Shown piece after piece: positions 9,905-20,968 of a stretch of 64,000 bases of DNA. Source of the DNA: Siphonodentalium dalli. Lineage: Eukaryota > Mollusca > Scaphopoda > Gadilida > Siphonodentaliidae. Below the pieces are notes generated by a model. It saw only the letters and a program-made list of their open reading frames with translations, was not told where the DNA came from and ran no database searches. Location of the stretch: positions 212,826,151 to 212,890,150 of the forward strand of contig CP136065.1 in NCBI GenBank assembly GCA_032622095.1, read 5' to 3'. The position numbers and the translations under genes are program-made. The first letter of the stretch is position 1; every line of letters begins with the position of its first letter.

Positions 9905-11270
9905 AAGCCAGATTTGCATAAATTGGACTCAAATATTTTTTTTTTACATTTTCGAGTGAAAGGGCTAAAACTACCAGAAACTTTGTATCCACATTAAAGG
10001 TTCCCTCCCCATTCCTCTCACGTTGATTATGTTGTCAAATGTGTTGTCCATGACTACAGTTGCTATGCAATTAAATTACCATAGCAACGAGACCAAATTA
10101 TAACTGTAATCATTTTATTTTTATGCCAAATATACCAAACTTTGTATATTGTTCACAATTTAATTGTTACTTGGCATATGTGCTTCAAAAACATATGTTA
10201 ATGATTACATTCTCTCTTGCTCTCTTAGTTATATACATTGGACTAAGAACTGTGCTGTTGCATTTTCCCTACTTTTACTATTATTTTCGTGAAAATACGT
10301 GAACTCTAAATAACTTTCAAAATTGCGGACAATTTATTTTATCTTACAATATAGCTATATTTCATCAAATACACGCGAAAACGCCTAGGCGGTTTCCGAT
10401 CTTGTATCCTGGATGGCAATAAGGATATCGTGGATGGCAACAGCTGGTGCACGTGCGTTTCGACAACTGGCTTGTTTTCAAAACAAAACGTCTAAATAAC
10501 CAACTAAAAGTCGTAAAATAATATACTCGTGTGCTACGAATGTAAAATAATCAATAATTAGTTCAATAAAGTTGACAAAATGTGGAGACAGGGCCCAAAA
10601 AGCTCAAAATAACCACCCAAAAATGTTTGGAAATCGAAAAAGTAACGAAGTTTACACATTGTTTACAGCTCGCACGAATACGGATTATTTTGACAATTTC
10701 TATTTTAGCGGAGTAGGGAATTCCCCGTAATTCAGTACGGTCTTGATCAAAAGCTACTGAACGCATTTTTTATTCGATAAAATACAGAAGGGAAAATCAA
10801 ATTAATTTTATCTTATATGTTAAGGATATAAAACAGAATACTTACGAAAAGTCCGTGATTTATTGCATTACCTCTAAATGAAGTTTAATGGGTTATTTTA
10901 GTGCGAGTCAGAACTCGATTGTCGAAGTGTAGGAAAGTTCAAAATTCACCAAAACTCTGAATGGACAGTCATCTCCGACAATGCCTCTCGCCAACACTAT
11001 CACTATCCAAGGAAATTGCACCATAAAATAATACAATTATCCTGTTAAAAGTGACAATTATGTCGAACATATGAAACGAAAATATCGTCGCCTCTTCATT
11101 GAATCGGATTCCAGCCAAAGTGAAATTGAATAGTGACGTGAATTTCTCAGAATTTGACTTATCACAACGTCGCGTGCTGAGAATTGTGTACGTTGTGTGT
11201 TGCGCGTAATAAAATAGTTCCTGTTTTAAATTGAGTTTTATTGCATTTTATGGGACGAATTGTAAGATAA
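9905..11270. other. Unassigned AT-rich DNA
   Basis: There are no exons, array or clear element ends that I can support. A short minus frame at 10563-10766 shows no motif. Confidence 0.35.
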
Positions 11271-11273
11271 ATT

Positions 11274-11432
11274 GGTTATCATCACCCTGTGTGTTTCCGG
11301 GATCCGTATTCAAGTCTCGCTGCATTCTCTGGGCTGTCTATCGACTCGTCCTACGGACTCGTCGATAGACTGCCCAGAGAAGGCAGCTCGACTTGAATAC
11401 GGATCTCAGAAACACACATGGTGGTGATAACC
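11274..11432. repeat. Long hairpin (inverted repeat)
   Basis: The outer ends 'ggttatcatcacc' and 'ggtggtgataacc' pair. The inner arms ('tccgtattcaagt' / 'acttgaatacgga' and 'gtctatcgac' / 'gtcgatagac') pair with few mismatches, leaving a loop of about 15 bp around 11345. Arms are about 70 bp. It is probably a miniature foldback element; no target duplication was recognised. Confidence 0.8.
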
Positions 11433-12690
11433 TATATGTATTCAACAAACTCGGAAACATGAATACACGCATGCATGCATATAATGCTGTTATAATTGAT
11501 GAAATAAATTAACTTTTTGAACATGGAATATTCATAATAATGTTGAAGCTAATATAGATTAACCCAAACTATGAACCACAAGGGCTTGTAACTTGGCCCC
11601 CTGTCAATATGCGTCATCCCTAAACACATACACGGGGCCCCTGGTTTATGTCGAGTGATATAATATACTGAGACTAAATAGTGCAGCGACAAAACGCCAA
11701 AAGTGGTCTGGTATCCCATACCCACGGTAAAACAAGTTGAAACCAATTTTTCTTGAAGGAGAAACATATTATTCACGAAATTGATAGTGAAACATATCGG
11801 AATTGGTGGTGGTTATTGTCAAATCGACGATGAAAGATACCCAGTCACTTTTTCCAGAAATTAACGATTTTGGTAAGGCGAACGCTGTGGTGAAGTTATT
11901 TGCCAAGATTGTTTATTTGCCAAGATTGTTTGTGTTAATATTGCCATATCATACCATATCTCTACTTTATAGGAAAAAAAGTGTTGGTAAATTTGGATTG
12001 TCCTGCCATTTGGAGCCGAAACATTTATTTTCTGCTGAAAAATCTCTCTTTTTCACGGAAATATTTGTTTTCAAACATTTTCATTAAACGGATATTGCAA
12101 TAACGCCAACATATTTAATTCATATGGTGCAGTAGTTATGTAACAAGCATACGGATAAATAAGTTAACAGAAAGTTTGAACGGTTTGCGAGATACTTGAT
12201 TTTAGCTACCCCTCCCACAAACGCGTTTTGGTCGAAAAATTACATACTTTTGATAACGACTTTACAACAATTTTCTAATTGATCTTAATGTGACCCAATA
12301 TAAATCGTGTACTGACAGGGGTGTCCAGAGATGCCGTTTCGTTGCTTACAGATATGTTTAGGCTTCCATACCCCAGTAACCACAACATATTTTATTGATA
12401 CCAGGTAATTATGTATGAACGGAGAATGTTAGAGCGTACCTAAGCTAATTATTGACACATCTGCACATAATTAACTGAATGGGGTATATAACGTCTCACA
12501 TAAGAACCGCCGTGGGTAAAAATCAAAATTTGGCCGTATACTGGCATATTTCCATATCCGTAATCGTATTCGTGATTTTTGCGAAAGGTCTCTAGTACAT
12601 ACACTTTTAATACGTCGTTTACAGATACATAAATGGCGCACCGCTCGAATCAGGGACTATTGGAAATATTGCCTCAGAGTTAATGAACAC
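11433..12690. other. Unassigned DNA
   Basis: A plus-strand frame at 11803-12087 and a minus-strand frame at 11549-11776 are open but show no motif, signal or splice pattern that I trust. I see no repeat structure. Confidence 0.35.
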
Positions 12691-12692
12691 TT

Positions 12693-12930
12693 TTATTGTT
12701 GGTGGTTTCTACCAAACTTATGTGTGGTCATCTCCATGGTATAGGTAAGAGTATAATGATGTGGTTTAAGTATACATATGTTGCACTGTGGCGTCGTCCC
12801 TGTCAGGGATGACGAGAGGGGCACAAAACTTACCGAGCTATTATCTCCATTGTATAGGAAATATGTGCTATGATTCAAAGAAAGTGCAACGACCGGCTTG
12901 ATTATTAGGATTGGACCACTTCGACACAAG
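12693..12930 (-). repeat. Single reversed copy of the 57-61 kb monomer family
   Basis: On the minus strand this stretch reads like the monomers of the array at 57000-60850. Its translation shares 'ILKPH.YT' and 'HKFG.N...' with the frame at 60058-60384, and the DNA shares the 'catggagatgac...aagtttgg' phrase. It has no coding value in itself. Confidence 0.55.
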
Positions 12931-13159
12931 AATGCTTTGAGTCTGAAAACGAAATCGTTTGGGAACAGAAACGAGTGACTCTCCCATTTTCACAAGTATC
13001 ACATACGTCAATTTGAATGTCGCTTCAAGAAATCAAGCAACAATTATTTTGCGTTAGTATTATGAACTTCCTTGTTCAGACTTCTTAATAGCGGACATTT
13101 TGGCTCGAGTGTATGTAAGTCATCGACGTCCTGGCTGTGTTCATACTTGAACATATTTA

Positions 13160-13450
13160 CGAGAAATCAGTTCTATTCACGTTGCAAACTACTGAGCAAA
13201 TGGGCGTTATTTTTCAAAGTGGTGTTCAAATATCTGATGGAGGCTGTTCAGTAGACAAATTGTTGAATTCGATTTTGGCATTGTGCGTTCTTAAATACCA
13301 TCTACATACCAACTCCAGGGAATTGTGCTTCGTGTAATAATGTTTAAATTATATCTATTCATGTTAAGAACTACTGAGCAAATTGACATTATCTTTTACA
13401 GTTGTGTTGAGATATCTTATAGAGGCTGTTCAGTAGACACATTGTTGATA
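13160..13450 (+). repeat. Two-unit tandem repeat, about 181 bp apart
   Basis: 'aactactgagcaaat' occurs at 13188 and 13369, each followed by a diverged but alignable stretch ending 'gaggctgttcagtagaca'. The short frames across it differ between units and look non-coding. Confidence 0.6.
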
Positions 13451-13559
13451 CTTGGCCAACATTTATTCAATTGTCTCTACGTGTTCATTATATGTATACT
13501 GGTTGCGAATTTGTATTTGGATTTGTTTATCAGACAACCAAGCGGCTCTTAAAACGGTG

Positions 13560-14150
13560 TGCATACTATTCTTCATTTATATAATGGGTCACAATAGATA
13601 TGTTAAACTTTGATAAACTTGGAAACTATATTCCCATAACAGCCCACTGTCAATGCGGGTTTTTCTTCCAGTGCCAATTATTTGAAGAAATGGCTAAATG
13701 GAATTTTTTGTTGATAGGGTTGAAGATATCCTCTTCGGTCAAAGCAACCTATCCAATACTCTAACTGCTAAATTGTTTAGCAGCACGCATGTAGATCCCA
13801 TTGACGGAAAACTTTCAAAATCCCAATAAGTCTATATATTCGCCTATGTATTCGCCCATATTGTTATCCAAAGTCTCGGCTCATCTAGCCATATGACCTA
13901 CATCCCTCCGTGATATATGTCCACTCACAACTCCAGACCTCACCCTGAATCTCGATCCTCTTTTTAGGTACTACATTCCAACTAAGCAAACTTTGAGACC
14001 AAGCATAATACAATATATAAATATTATTATGCATTTCAATCTTGTTAAGGGAGATGAGCAATACTCTAAGTTGAATAACTTGTTCTCCCATCCCTTTTGA
14101 TTAACACGTGTCATTTTTCAAGTTCTATGTGTCAAGTATAAAATGTAATA
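13560..14150. other. Unassigned DNA
   Basis: I see nothing that I can name. A minus frame at 13885-14091 has no motif. Confidence 0.35.
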
Positions 14151-14154
14151 AAAT

Positions 14155-14950
14155 CATATAGGGCACATTAAAAAGGGCGGCTGGCGAATAAGAATGTTGA
14201 ATTTCTTTGTTTTGACGCCCCCTACCCCATTTAAAGTCCTAAATACACCACAAACTGAAAGTTATATGCTCCCAATATTAAATGAGTGAACGAAACAAAG
14301 ACTGTGTTGTCATGGATTATATATAATTTGTATGGGTGGTTCCAGAAAACTAGGGCACTTTACAAAAGGCAGCTGGAAAATACGAAATGTGAATATTCCT
14401 TGTTTTGAGGCCCCTACCACATTTTAAGTCTACACACTACGAACTGAAATGATGTTCCGAATGTCTGGGATACTTCACAAAAAGCGGCTGGTAAATGAGA
14501 AAGGCGTATTCTCACTGTTATTGGAGGACATTCTAACCCATTTAATATCTCGAACGCACCATAAACTGAAGTTATATAATCTCAAATTAGCTGGCTGTGT
14601 GAATGAAAGGTATGGCTATTGGGGAACATACAATTGGTATGGGTGGATTGGTCCCCCCGAAATCCTGGGGCATTTTTACAAAAAGTGGCTGGCAAATACG
14701 AAAGGAGAATGTTCTGTTTTGAGGACCCCACTATCCCATTTGAAGTCTTAAACACGACACGAACTGAAATGATAGGCTTTCCATATTAGCTGGTGGTGTG
14801 GGAAAATGTATTATATAAGGAAATACACCTTTTTGTAGATGGGGCGGTTCACGAAATCCTATTGAACTTTACAAAAGAGGGTGGCTAATTTTCACTGTCT
14901 CAGGGGACACCCAATCCCTATTTGAAGTCTAGAACATTCGACAGGGATAT
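14155..14950 (+). repeat. Degenerate tandem array, five diverged units
   Basis: The phrase 'g(c/t)ggctgg.(a)aata.gaa' recurs near 14175, 14371, 14484 and 14682, and as a fragment near 14880. Each copy is preceded by 'gggcac.tt.acaaaa' and followed by 'ccccta.cccatttaaagtc'. Spacing is uneven (about 110-200 bp), so units have lost or gained segments. Confidence 0.65.
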
Positions 14951-14954
14951 GATG

Positions 14955-15526
14955 TCGATATCACCATAAATGTTGGTGGAATAGCTGTTCTATCAGAAAA
15001 GATGCAATATTTAATAATTACCATCCAAATTCATTTAGAGTATAACATGCCGATATTTTTCGCGTATAACTAAATGAAAAAGTTCACTAATCGATATTAA
15101 ATAACATGTTAAACACTGATATAAACAAACACCTCGTAGGATTCATGTTCGAATTAAATTTATTATACAGTAGTCAAATCCCTGTGCAGTATAATAGTAG
15201 ATATAATTCCGATTTATGTCACGTGGAAATAAACGAAAGATGTTCAAATAACAATGCAACAAAGCAGGTTAAAGAACAATAGAAACACATAACGCGCAGC
15301 GCGCTAATGGTTAACGCACGAATTCACGTTAGAATTAATCGCCTTGCACTTCTTGGCATCCGAATAACAAACCATGGGTCAATCAAGCATGTCTCCAGAG
15401 ACGCCCGCTGCATGAAATAATAATGTAAACGACAATAAACGAAATTTTACCAGACTCGGTCTTTGGGTCGCAGTTCTACTTTTAATCCGTCCCAAACAGC
15501 CCAATTCTATAAATAAAACCCCCATG
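14955..15526. other. Unassigned AT-rich DNA
   Basis: I see no gene or repeat structure before the duplication boundary at 15527. Confidence 0.35.
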
Positions 15527-16249
15527 CGCACATAGCTTTCCAAGAAACTGTATGATATAATACACCAGGTGCGTAATTACACTTATGTTTTAAATTCTGT
15601 TCAATCCTATGCTTCATTGATAGATTCAGCTATATACCGGCATTTGTTTTGGCAGCCTGGATGACCAGGAACTATACTAGTGGATGGATGTTCTCGAAAA
15701 TTTGAGTTAGAAAAAGCAAACAATTATTAAATGGTTTTATCTGGGAGAACTGAGAGTGGGTTGGTAAATACTCCCGATTCGTGTGGACGTATACATACAT
15801 TGTTAGTTGTCTGTTTTACGATGAGAAACAAATATATCCCCATATCATAACACGTGAAAATGACTTTCCCCATTCAGTCTGCATGGTTTGGCACGTACAC
15901 CGGGGTGTAGATGGGAGCTGTCTAATTTGAACGATTTTCGGCAGCCATCTTGGATTCTACTCTTTTCAAAACTAAATCCCTTCTCACATCCTAGAACCAG
16001 CAGTTTTCATCATATGATATTCTAATGTCAATGATTCTCCAGTGTAACAAAACAATGCATTGCAGTTATAATTGGAATTCAATCAGCTGTGTGTGACAGC
16101 CATGTTGAATGGTGTATTATAACTAACTAGTTTCAATCTAAATTATCAATATTGGTATATTCAGAGATATAAATGTTGCTCTCAAGTGTGAATCTGACAG
16201 TTATGCCATTAAAAATAAATTCCTCTGTTATCGGGCCGTTACATATGAG

Positions 16250-16900
16250 AAACTAGATGAGGGTGGTGGCTTTTAGCTCAAAGTATCAAGTATCCAGTGT
16301 AGCTATAGTCGCCACTACACATCCGTCAATATCTTCTCAAGAACCTCAAGTCAGAATTGAGTTATATATATTGTGGATGGTCCCCAGGTGACTGGGTTTC
16401 TGATTTGTTCAAATTGGGTCGCGGATCAAAAAGGGGTCAAGCTTTTTCCGTCCATATTAATTCTTAAAACATCTCAAGAACTATCGGGGCTATCTAGCTT
16501 ATATTTGGCATGGGTGGTCCTTGAGTGACAGGAATACAACAAGGGCGGAGCCAGGACAATAACTTTTCTGTCCATAATAATTGTTAAAATGTCTTCTTAT
16601 CAAGAACCATCCGACCTATATTCAGCTTATATTTGGTTTGGAGAGTCATTGTGTGACAGTGATTCGAATTTGTTCAAATGGGGTCACCAGATCAAATAGG
16701 GGTAGACCCAGGGACATAACTTTTTCCCTCTATAGTATTTCATAAAACACATCAAGAACCATCAGGCCTATTATGCGTATATTTGGTAAGGAGCTCTTTG
16801 TGATATTTGTTCAAATTGGGTATCCAATTCTGGCGAAGCCTGGGACATAACTATTTTCCTCAATGGTTAATCTTAAAAATATTCTCAAGAGCCATCAGTC
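16250..16900 (+). repeat. Tandem array of ~150-bp units ('caagaaccatcaggcc' type)
   Basis: Four units share 'tcaagaaccatc..gccta', 'gcttatatttggta', 'tttgttcaaat.gggt' and 'ataactttttccctc'. The same array recurs in copy 2 at about 21690-22350. Arrays of this composition are widespread in marine-invertebrate genomes (recollection). The reading frames at 17004-17243 and 22312-22521 fall just past or inside it and are not genes. Confidence 0.75.
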
Positions 16901-17309
16901 CTTTTTAGCCTATATATAGATTTGTTATAATGGGTCCGACCAGTCAAACAATGTCGTTTTGGTGTGTAGTGTCCATGGATAGTTGGGAATCAAATATGTT
17001 TGAATGGGGTCGGCCATTAAAAAGGAAGGGGGCATGTCAGGTTGGATGCATCACTTCCAATGTAAGGGGAATATGAAAAGGAATTTTACAAACATGGGAA
17101 TATGTTCGTTTCAGTTGGGATGGGACCTCCTGCAGTCTATGTTGGGGTGGGTCGGGCGTGCAATTGAAAGTTTCAAGGTTGACACCCCACTGCTCAATGG
17201 AGACCCTCTAAAGACGTCCCTGTTTAGAACTACGTGTTCTTAAGTGATATCGACATGTACTAGCTGTCGTGATCTTCAGAGTCCAAGTCTTCTCAGTCTT
17301 CGCATTTAA

Positions 17310-17830
17310 TTTCGTGTGAGCGACTCAACAGGAAATAGTGCCAGGTGACTTTTGACTTCCGGTTTGTTGTCTGTTTACATTATGTACGCTACGTCTCAAA
17401 TTACTATGGCTTCCAATATTTTTCATACAAACTCTAATAACTGAAGAGTTTGAAAAGTTATTTCATTAAATATACGCCATTAAATACGCCACAGAGACAG
17501 AGTCTTTATTTTTCTGGGACTATTTATTATGCGGGCAAACGACGCATTGTTACGTGAAACGTCATCGCATGCCCAATAGAAGCCGATGTTAGTTTCGCAT
17601 CCCATTTGTTTCAATATTTAAGTATGTTTTGTCGAGGTTTTGGATCATGTAATAAATAGAATCTACAACTCGTCCACAGTTTATTGCGGAATTTACAAAA
17701 CTCGTCAAGTAAATTAGGTCTGGATCTCGCCAAATGCTCGGTCCAGACCAAATTAAACTGGACTCGTTTTGTAAATTCCGCTATAAACTGGGGACGAGTT
17801 GTATATCCTCTATTTATTTTGGTCAGGATA
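17310..17830. repeat. Hairpin element, copy 1 of 3
   Basis: The same element occurs at 22770-23290 and 32215-32690. The core is an inverted repeat at about 17668-17802: 'acaactcgtcc' to 'ggacgagttgt' outside, 'gcggaatttacaaaactcg' / 'cgttttgtaaattccgc' inside, and 'aggtctgga' / 'tccagacc' around the loop. The left shoulder contains 'caggaaatagtgccaggtga' and 'cttccggtttgt'. There are no coding frames, so it is a non-autonomous dispersed element. Confidence 0.8.
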
Positions 17831-17929
17831 GTCTCTTAAGGGTAATGTATCGTGACTTATGTACTGCCACAAATACTATATAATTAGTACTTAAAATGTG
17901 ATTATGTAACAACTAATGATGTCACGTGG

Positions 17930-19250
17930 GTACACTATCATGCCATACCTATATTGACCTGTGTCCATGACCTGCTTGTATGACCCTTGGTCCATGGCCA
18001 ACATACAGCATAGTGGCATTGGTGCATGAATTAAATGGACCTCCAGCCATGGCCTTTAAATAGCTGGGGCATTGGTCCAATATCTATGTATATGTGGATA
18101 ACTGCCATATGTGTTCCTGCCATATATATGGAAATCATATGAATCCATGATATACTACTGACTGGATCCATGGCCTACCTGTTGGCATCTGGGTATTTTC
18201 ACCATGTAACAGCGCATGGTCATTGCGTGCCATGCATCTTATATATCATACTAGCAGGTTAGCCCGCCACCGGCGGCTTGTCCGAAACATGACATTTTTT
18301 TATATTTTTTTTTTATTTTTAGCTCCACGCGTTTCAATAAGAAAAAATTGTACCCGGTAGCTCCACCCGTTTCCGAGATCTGGACTGCGCATGCGCGAAG
18401 CTGGCGTCGCACGTGCTCGGCGACCCGATAAAATTTGTACCCGGCGCAAGATACATTCACATAGCAAATTTCAAGTCGATAGCTCCACCCGTTTCCGAGA
18501 TCTCGTCTGCGCATGCGCTGCATGGGCGTCGCACGGGCTCGGCGACCCAATAAAATTTGTACCCGGCGCAAGATACATTCACATAGCAAATTTCAAGTCG
18601 ATAGCTCCACCTGTTTCCGAGATCTCGTCTGCGCATGCGCTGCACGGGGGTCGCACGGGCTCGCCAATACGACAACGACCACCGCCTGGTCAAACTACAC
18701 ACACGTACCAAGTTTCGTCCCGATCGGTCGAGAATCGTAGATTTGTATGAAGTACAACACACACACAAACATAAATATATAAGAGAGATATGTAAATTAG
18801 ATAGATTGTATCAAAATATATAGGAGATATATGTAAATGATCTACACACCATTACTGGTGTTTGTCAAAGTTTAGTGGGGTATATCAATACTCATTCACG
18901 ATTATATCATTGAGGTCCGGAGGGTGTGGGCTATCTCTCGAATACAAGGAGTTCTCAAAATATATAGAAGAGATAACTTGTATAAGTCGCTGGGTCCATG
19001 CCCATCTACAGATGCCTGATCATGCATAGTTATATGGGTCCATGCATGGCCAATATAAATATATGAATCGGATATTATATCGCTTATATACAGCGGCCTG
19101 GTGCATGACCTATGTATATGGGCATTGTTCTTTTGAGTTTTGACTACATATATAGCTAGGTTTCTGGGTACTTGCCTAAATATTGTGGGCTGGGTTCATG
19201 GCAAAATACTAAGGCCGTAAGGGACTATGACCTATACATCTGGCTTTGTG
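17930..19250 (+). repeat. 'ccatggcc' degenerate minisatellite with insertion
   Basis: It consists of irregular repeats of 'gtccatg.cc', 'tggcattggtgcatga' and 'tatatggg' separated by 20-40 bp. The array continues on both sides of the inserted 18251-18972 element. The counterpart in copy 2 is 23390-24020 and is uninterrupted. Confidence 0.6.
18251..18972 (+). mobile_element. 722-bp insertion with ACTAGCAGG end, present only in copy 1
   Basis: Copy 2 has the empty site (around 23695: 'tatcgtataacttg'), while copy 1 has 'atcata' then 'ctagcaggttagcccgcc' through to 'gaagag' and 'ataacttg'. A 3-bp ATA flanks both sides, which may be the target duplication. Internally there are three to four units of about 122 bp starting 'agctccacccgtttccgag' (about 18311, 18359, 18481, 18604), each with a 'gcgcatgcgc' palindrome, and later 'accaagtttcgtcccgatcg'. 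The open frames on both strands through the GC-rich units are by-products of the periodicity. Other elements with a similar first end start at 55797 and 58637, and a reversed one ends near 43300. Confidence 0.75.
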
Positions 19251-19399
19251 TCAATGGCCTATTTTACTTTTGTGACATGTGGTTATATATTGTCGCACTC
19301 TTGAATACCACGAATGATATATTTTACAGGTATATGATAGAGTTATATTAGTTAAATTTACAAACTTTTCTGAATAATATAGTACTTGATCAATGGTGG

Positions 19400-20650
19400 A
19401 TGGTTCCCTAAAATGCAACCGTTACTACCAACATAAGTCTTAAGAACTAAATTGTGATGTATTCTGGTCAGGCTTACACTAACCACAATTACTATGGATT
19501 ACAAATCATTCTTTCACAAATTAAAGTATATGTGAGACAGTTTAATCGGTTGAAATTGTCATAATATCAGCCATATGTGAATTTCTTAGATTTTGGGTAG
19601 TTGCCTATTAACCGTTGTACCAATATTGGAAACTAAATTTGTGCCATATATTATTTAGACTCACAGTTACAACAACTATTAGAATTGTATTCACCATAAA
19701 ATTCTACATGAGATAGTTCAGTTGGTTACAAATGTCATAATATCAGCTAACATGTGCAATTCACGTTTGGAGTTATGTCCCTGGCAACCATTACCACCCA
19801 TGTAAGTCATAAATATGGTAATTTTCCAGTCAGGTTCACACCAGCAACAACTATTATAATGGTTTTCGCCATACAAATTCTAGATGACTTATTCTCGTTT
19901 GTTAAAACATAATATCAGTCATGTGCATTTTTCGATTCTGGGTATGTCCCTAGCAACCCTTACCACCCCTGTAAGAATGAAATATGTTAATTTCCAATCA
20001 TGCCCACATTAATAACAACTATTATAATTGTTTTCATCACCGAAATGCCACATGGTGAAGTTTAGTTCATTAAAATTGCCATTTCAGTCATATATGCACA
20101 TTTTTAAATTTCGGGTATGTCCCTAGCAACCGATACCACCCCTCTAAGTGAGACATATGGTAATTGTTCAGTCATTCCCACACAACCAACAACTATTATA
20201 ATGGTTTTCGCCATAAAAATGCTACATGGTGTTTAGTTTGTTAAAACTGCCATCATATCAGCCAAATGTGCATTACTTCGATTTCGGGTAACGTCCCTAG
20301 CAACATTTACCACCACTATAAGTAAGAACTATGGTATTTTTCAGTCAGGTCCACACTAGTCACAACTATTATAATTGTTTTCACCATAAGATCCTACATG
20401 GTTTAGTTTAATTTGTTAAAACTCCCATAATATGAATCATATGTATATATTTTTATTTTGGGTATGTCCCTAGCAACCGCTACCACATATGTAAGTAAGA
20501 AATATGGTATTTTTTCTGTCAGGTCTACACTAACAACAACTAGTATAATTGTTTTCACCATAAAAATGCTACATGACATAGTTTAATTTGTTAAAACTGC
20601 CATAATATCCGGCATATGTGCATTACTTTTAGTTGCCTAGTAACTGTTGC
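19400..20650 (+). repeat. Tandem array of ~190-bp units ('tccctagcaacc' type)
   Basis: About seven units carry 'gggtatgtccctagcaacc..taccac', 'acaactattataattgtttt(c)' and 'gttaaaactgccataatatc'. The counterpart in copy 2 is at 24150-25350, where one unit is partly deleted near 25130. Diverged single units occur at 33830 and 34305. Confidence 0.8.
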
Positions 20651-20968
20651 TAAGGACGGACCTTCCGCGAATGCATCCATATCTGAAAATGACTAGTTGT
20701 GTATAAGGAACATATGTGGCAAGTTTCATGCTTTTATCACCTTTCGCACAATTCTTGTGTATTTCTACATCAAGCGCCTGGACTAAAAAGCTGATGAAAA
20801 TTTTACAATATTTACGTCTTTGGATATCTCATTCATAATCAGTTACATAATTTATGGGATTCCACCCATTGCATTGGAGAATGGCGAAGCACGCGCTTGA
20901 TTTCATTAGTTAATGGCATAACAGATCAATTCACAGATCAGAGGTCAATGACGTGTTGACAAATATAT

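Larger units (their letters stand above)
15527..20968 (+). repeat. Segmental tandem duplication, copy 1 (5442 bp)
   Basis: This is a direct duplicate of 20969-25665 with a very high match along its whole length. The common start is 'cgcacatagctttccaag' and the common end 'tcaatgacgtgttgacaa'. Internal modules in order are unique-looking DNA (15527-16240), a ~150-bp tandem array (16250-16900), a hairpin element (17310-17830), a 'ccatggcc' minisatellite (17930-19250), a ~190-bp tandem array (19400-20640) and a closing 'caagtttcatgcttttatcacc' block (20700-20830). It carries a 722-bp insertion at 18251-18972 that copy 2 lacks. No gene is contained. Confidence 0.92.

Noticed and set aside
18251-18823. 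Arg-rich overlapping frames on both strands
   Set aside because: They follow the ~122-bp tandem unit inside the insertion, and the same peptide repeats with each unit.
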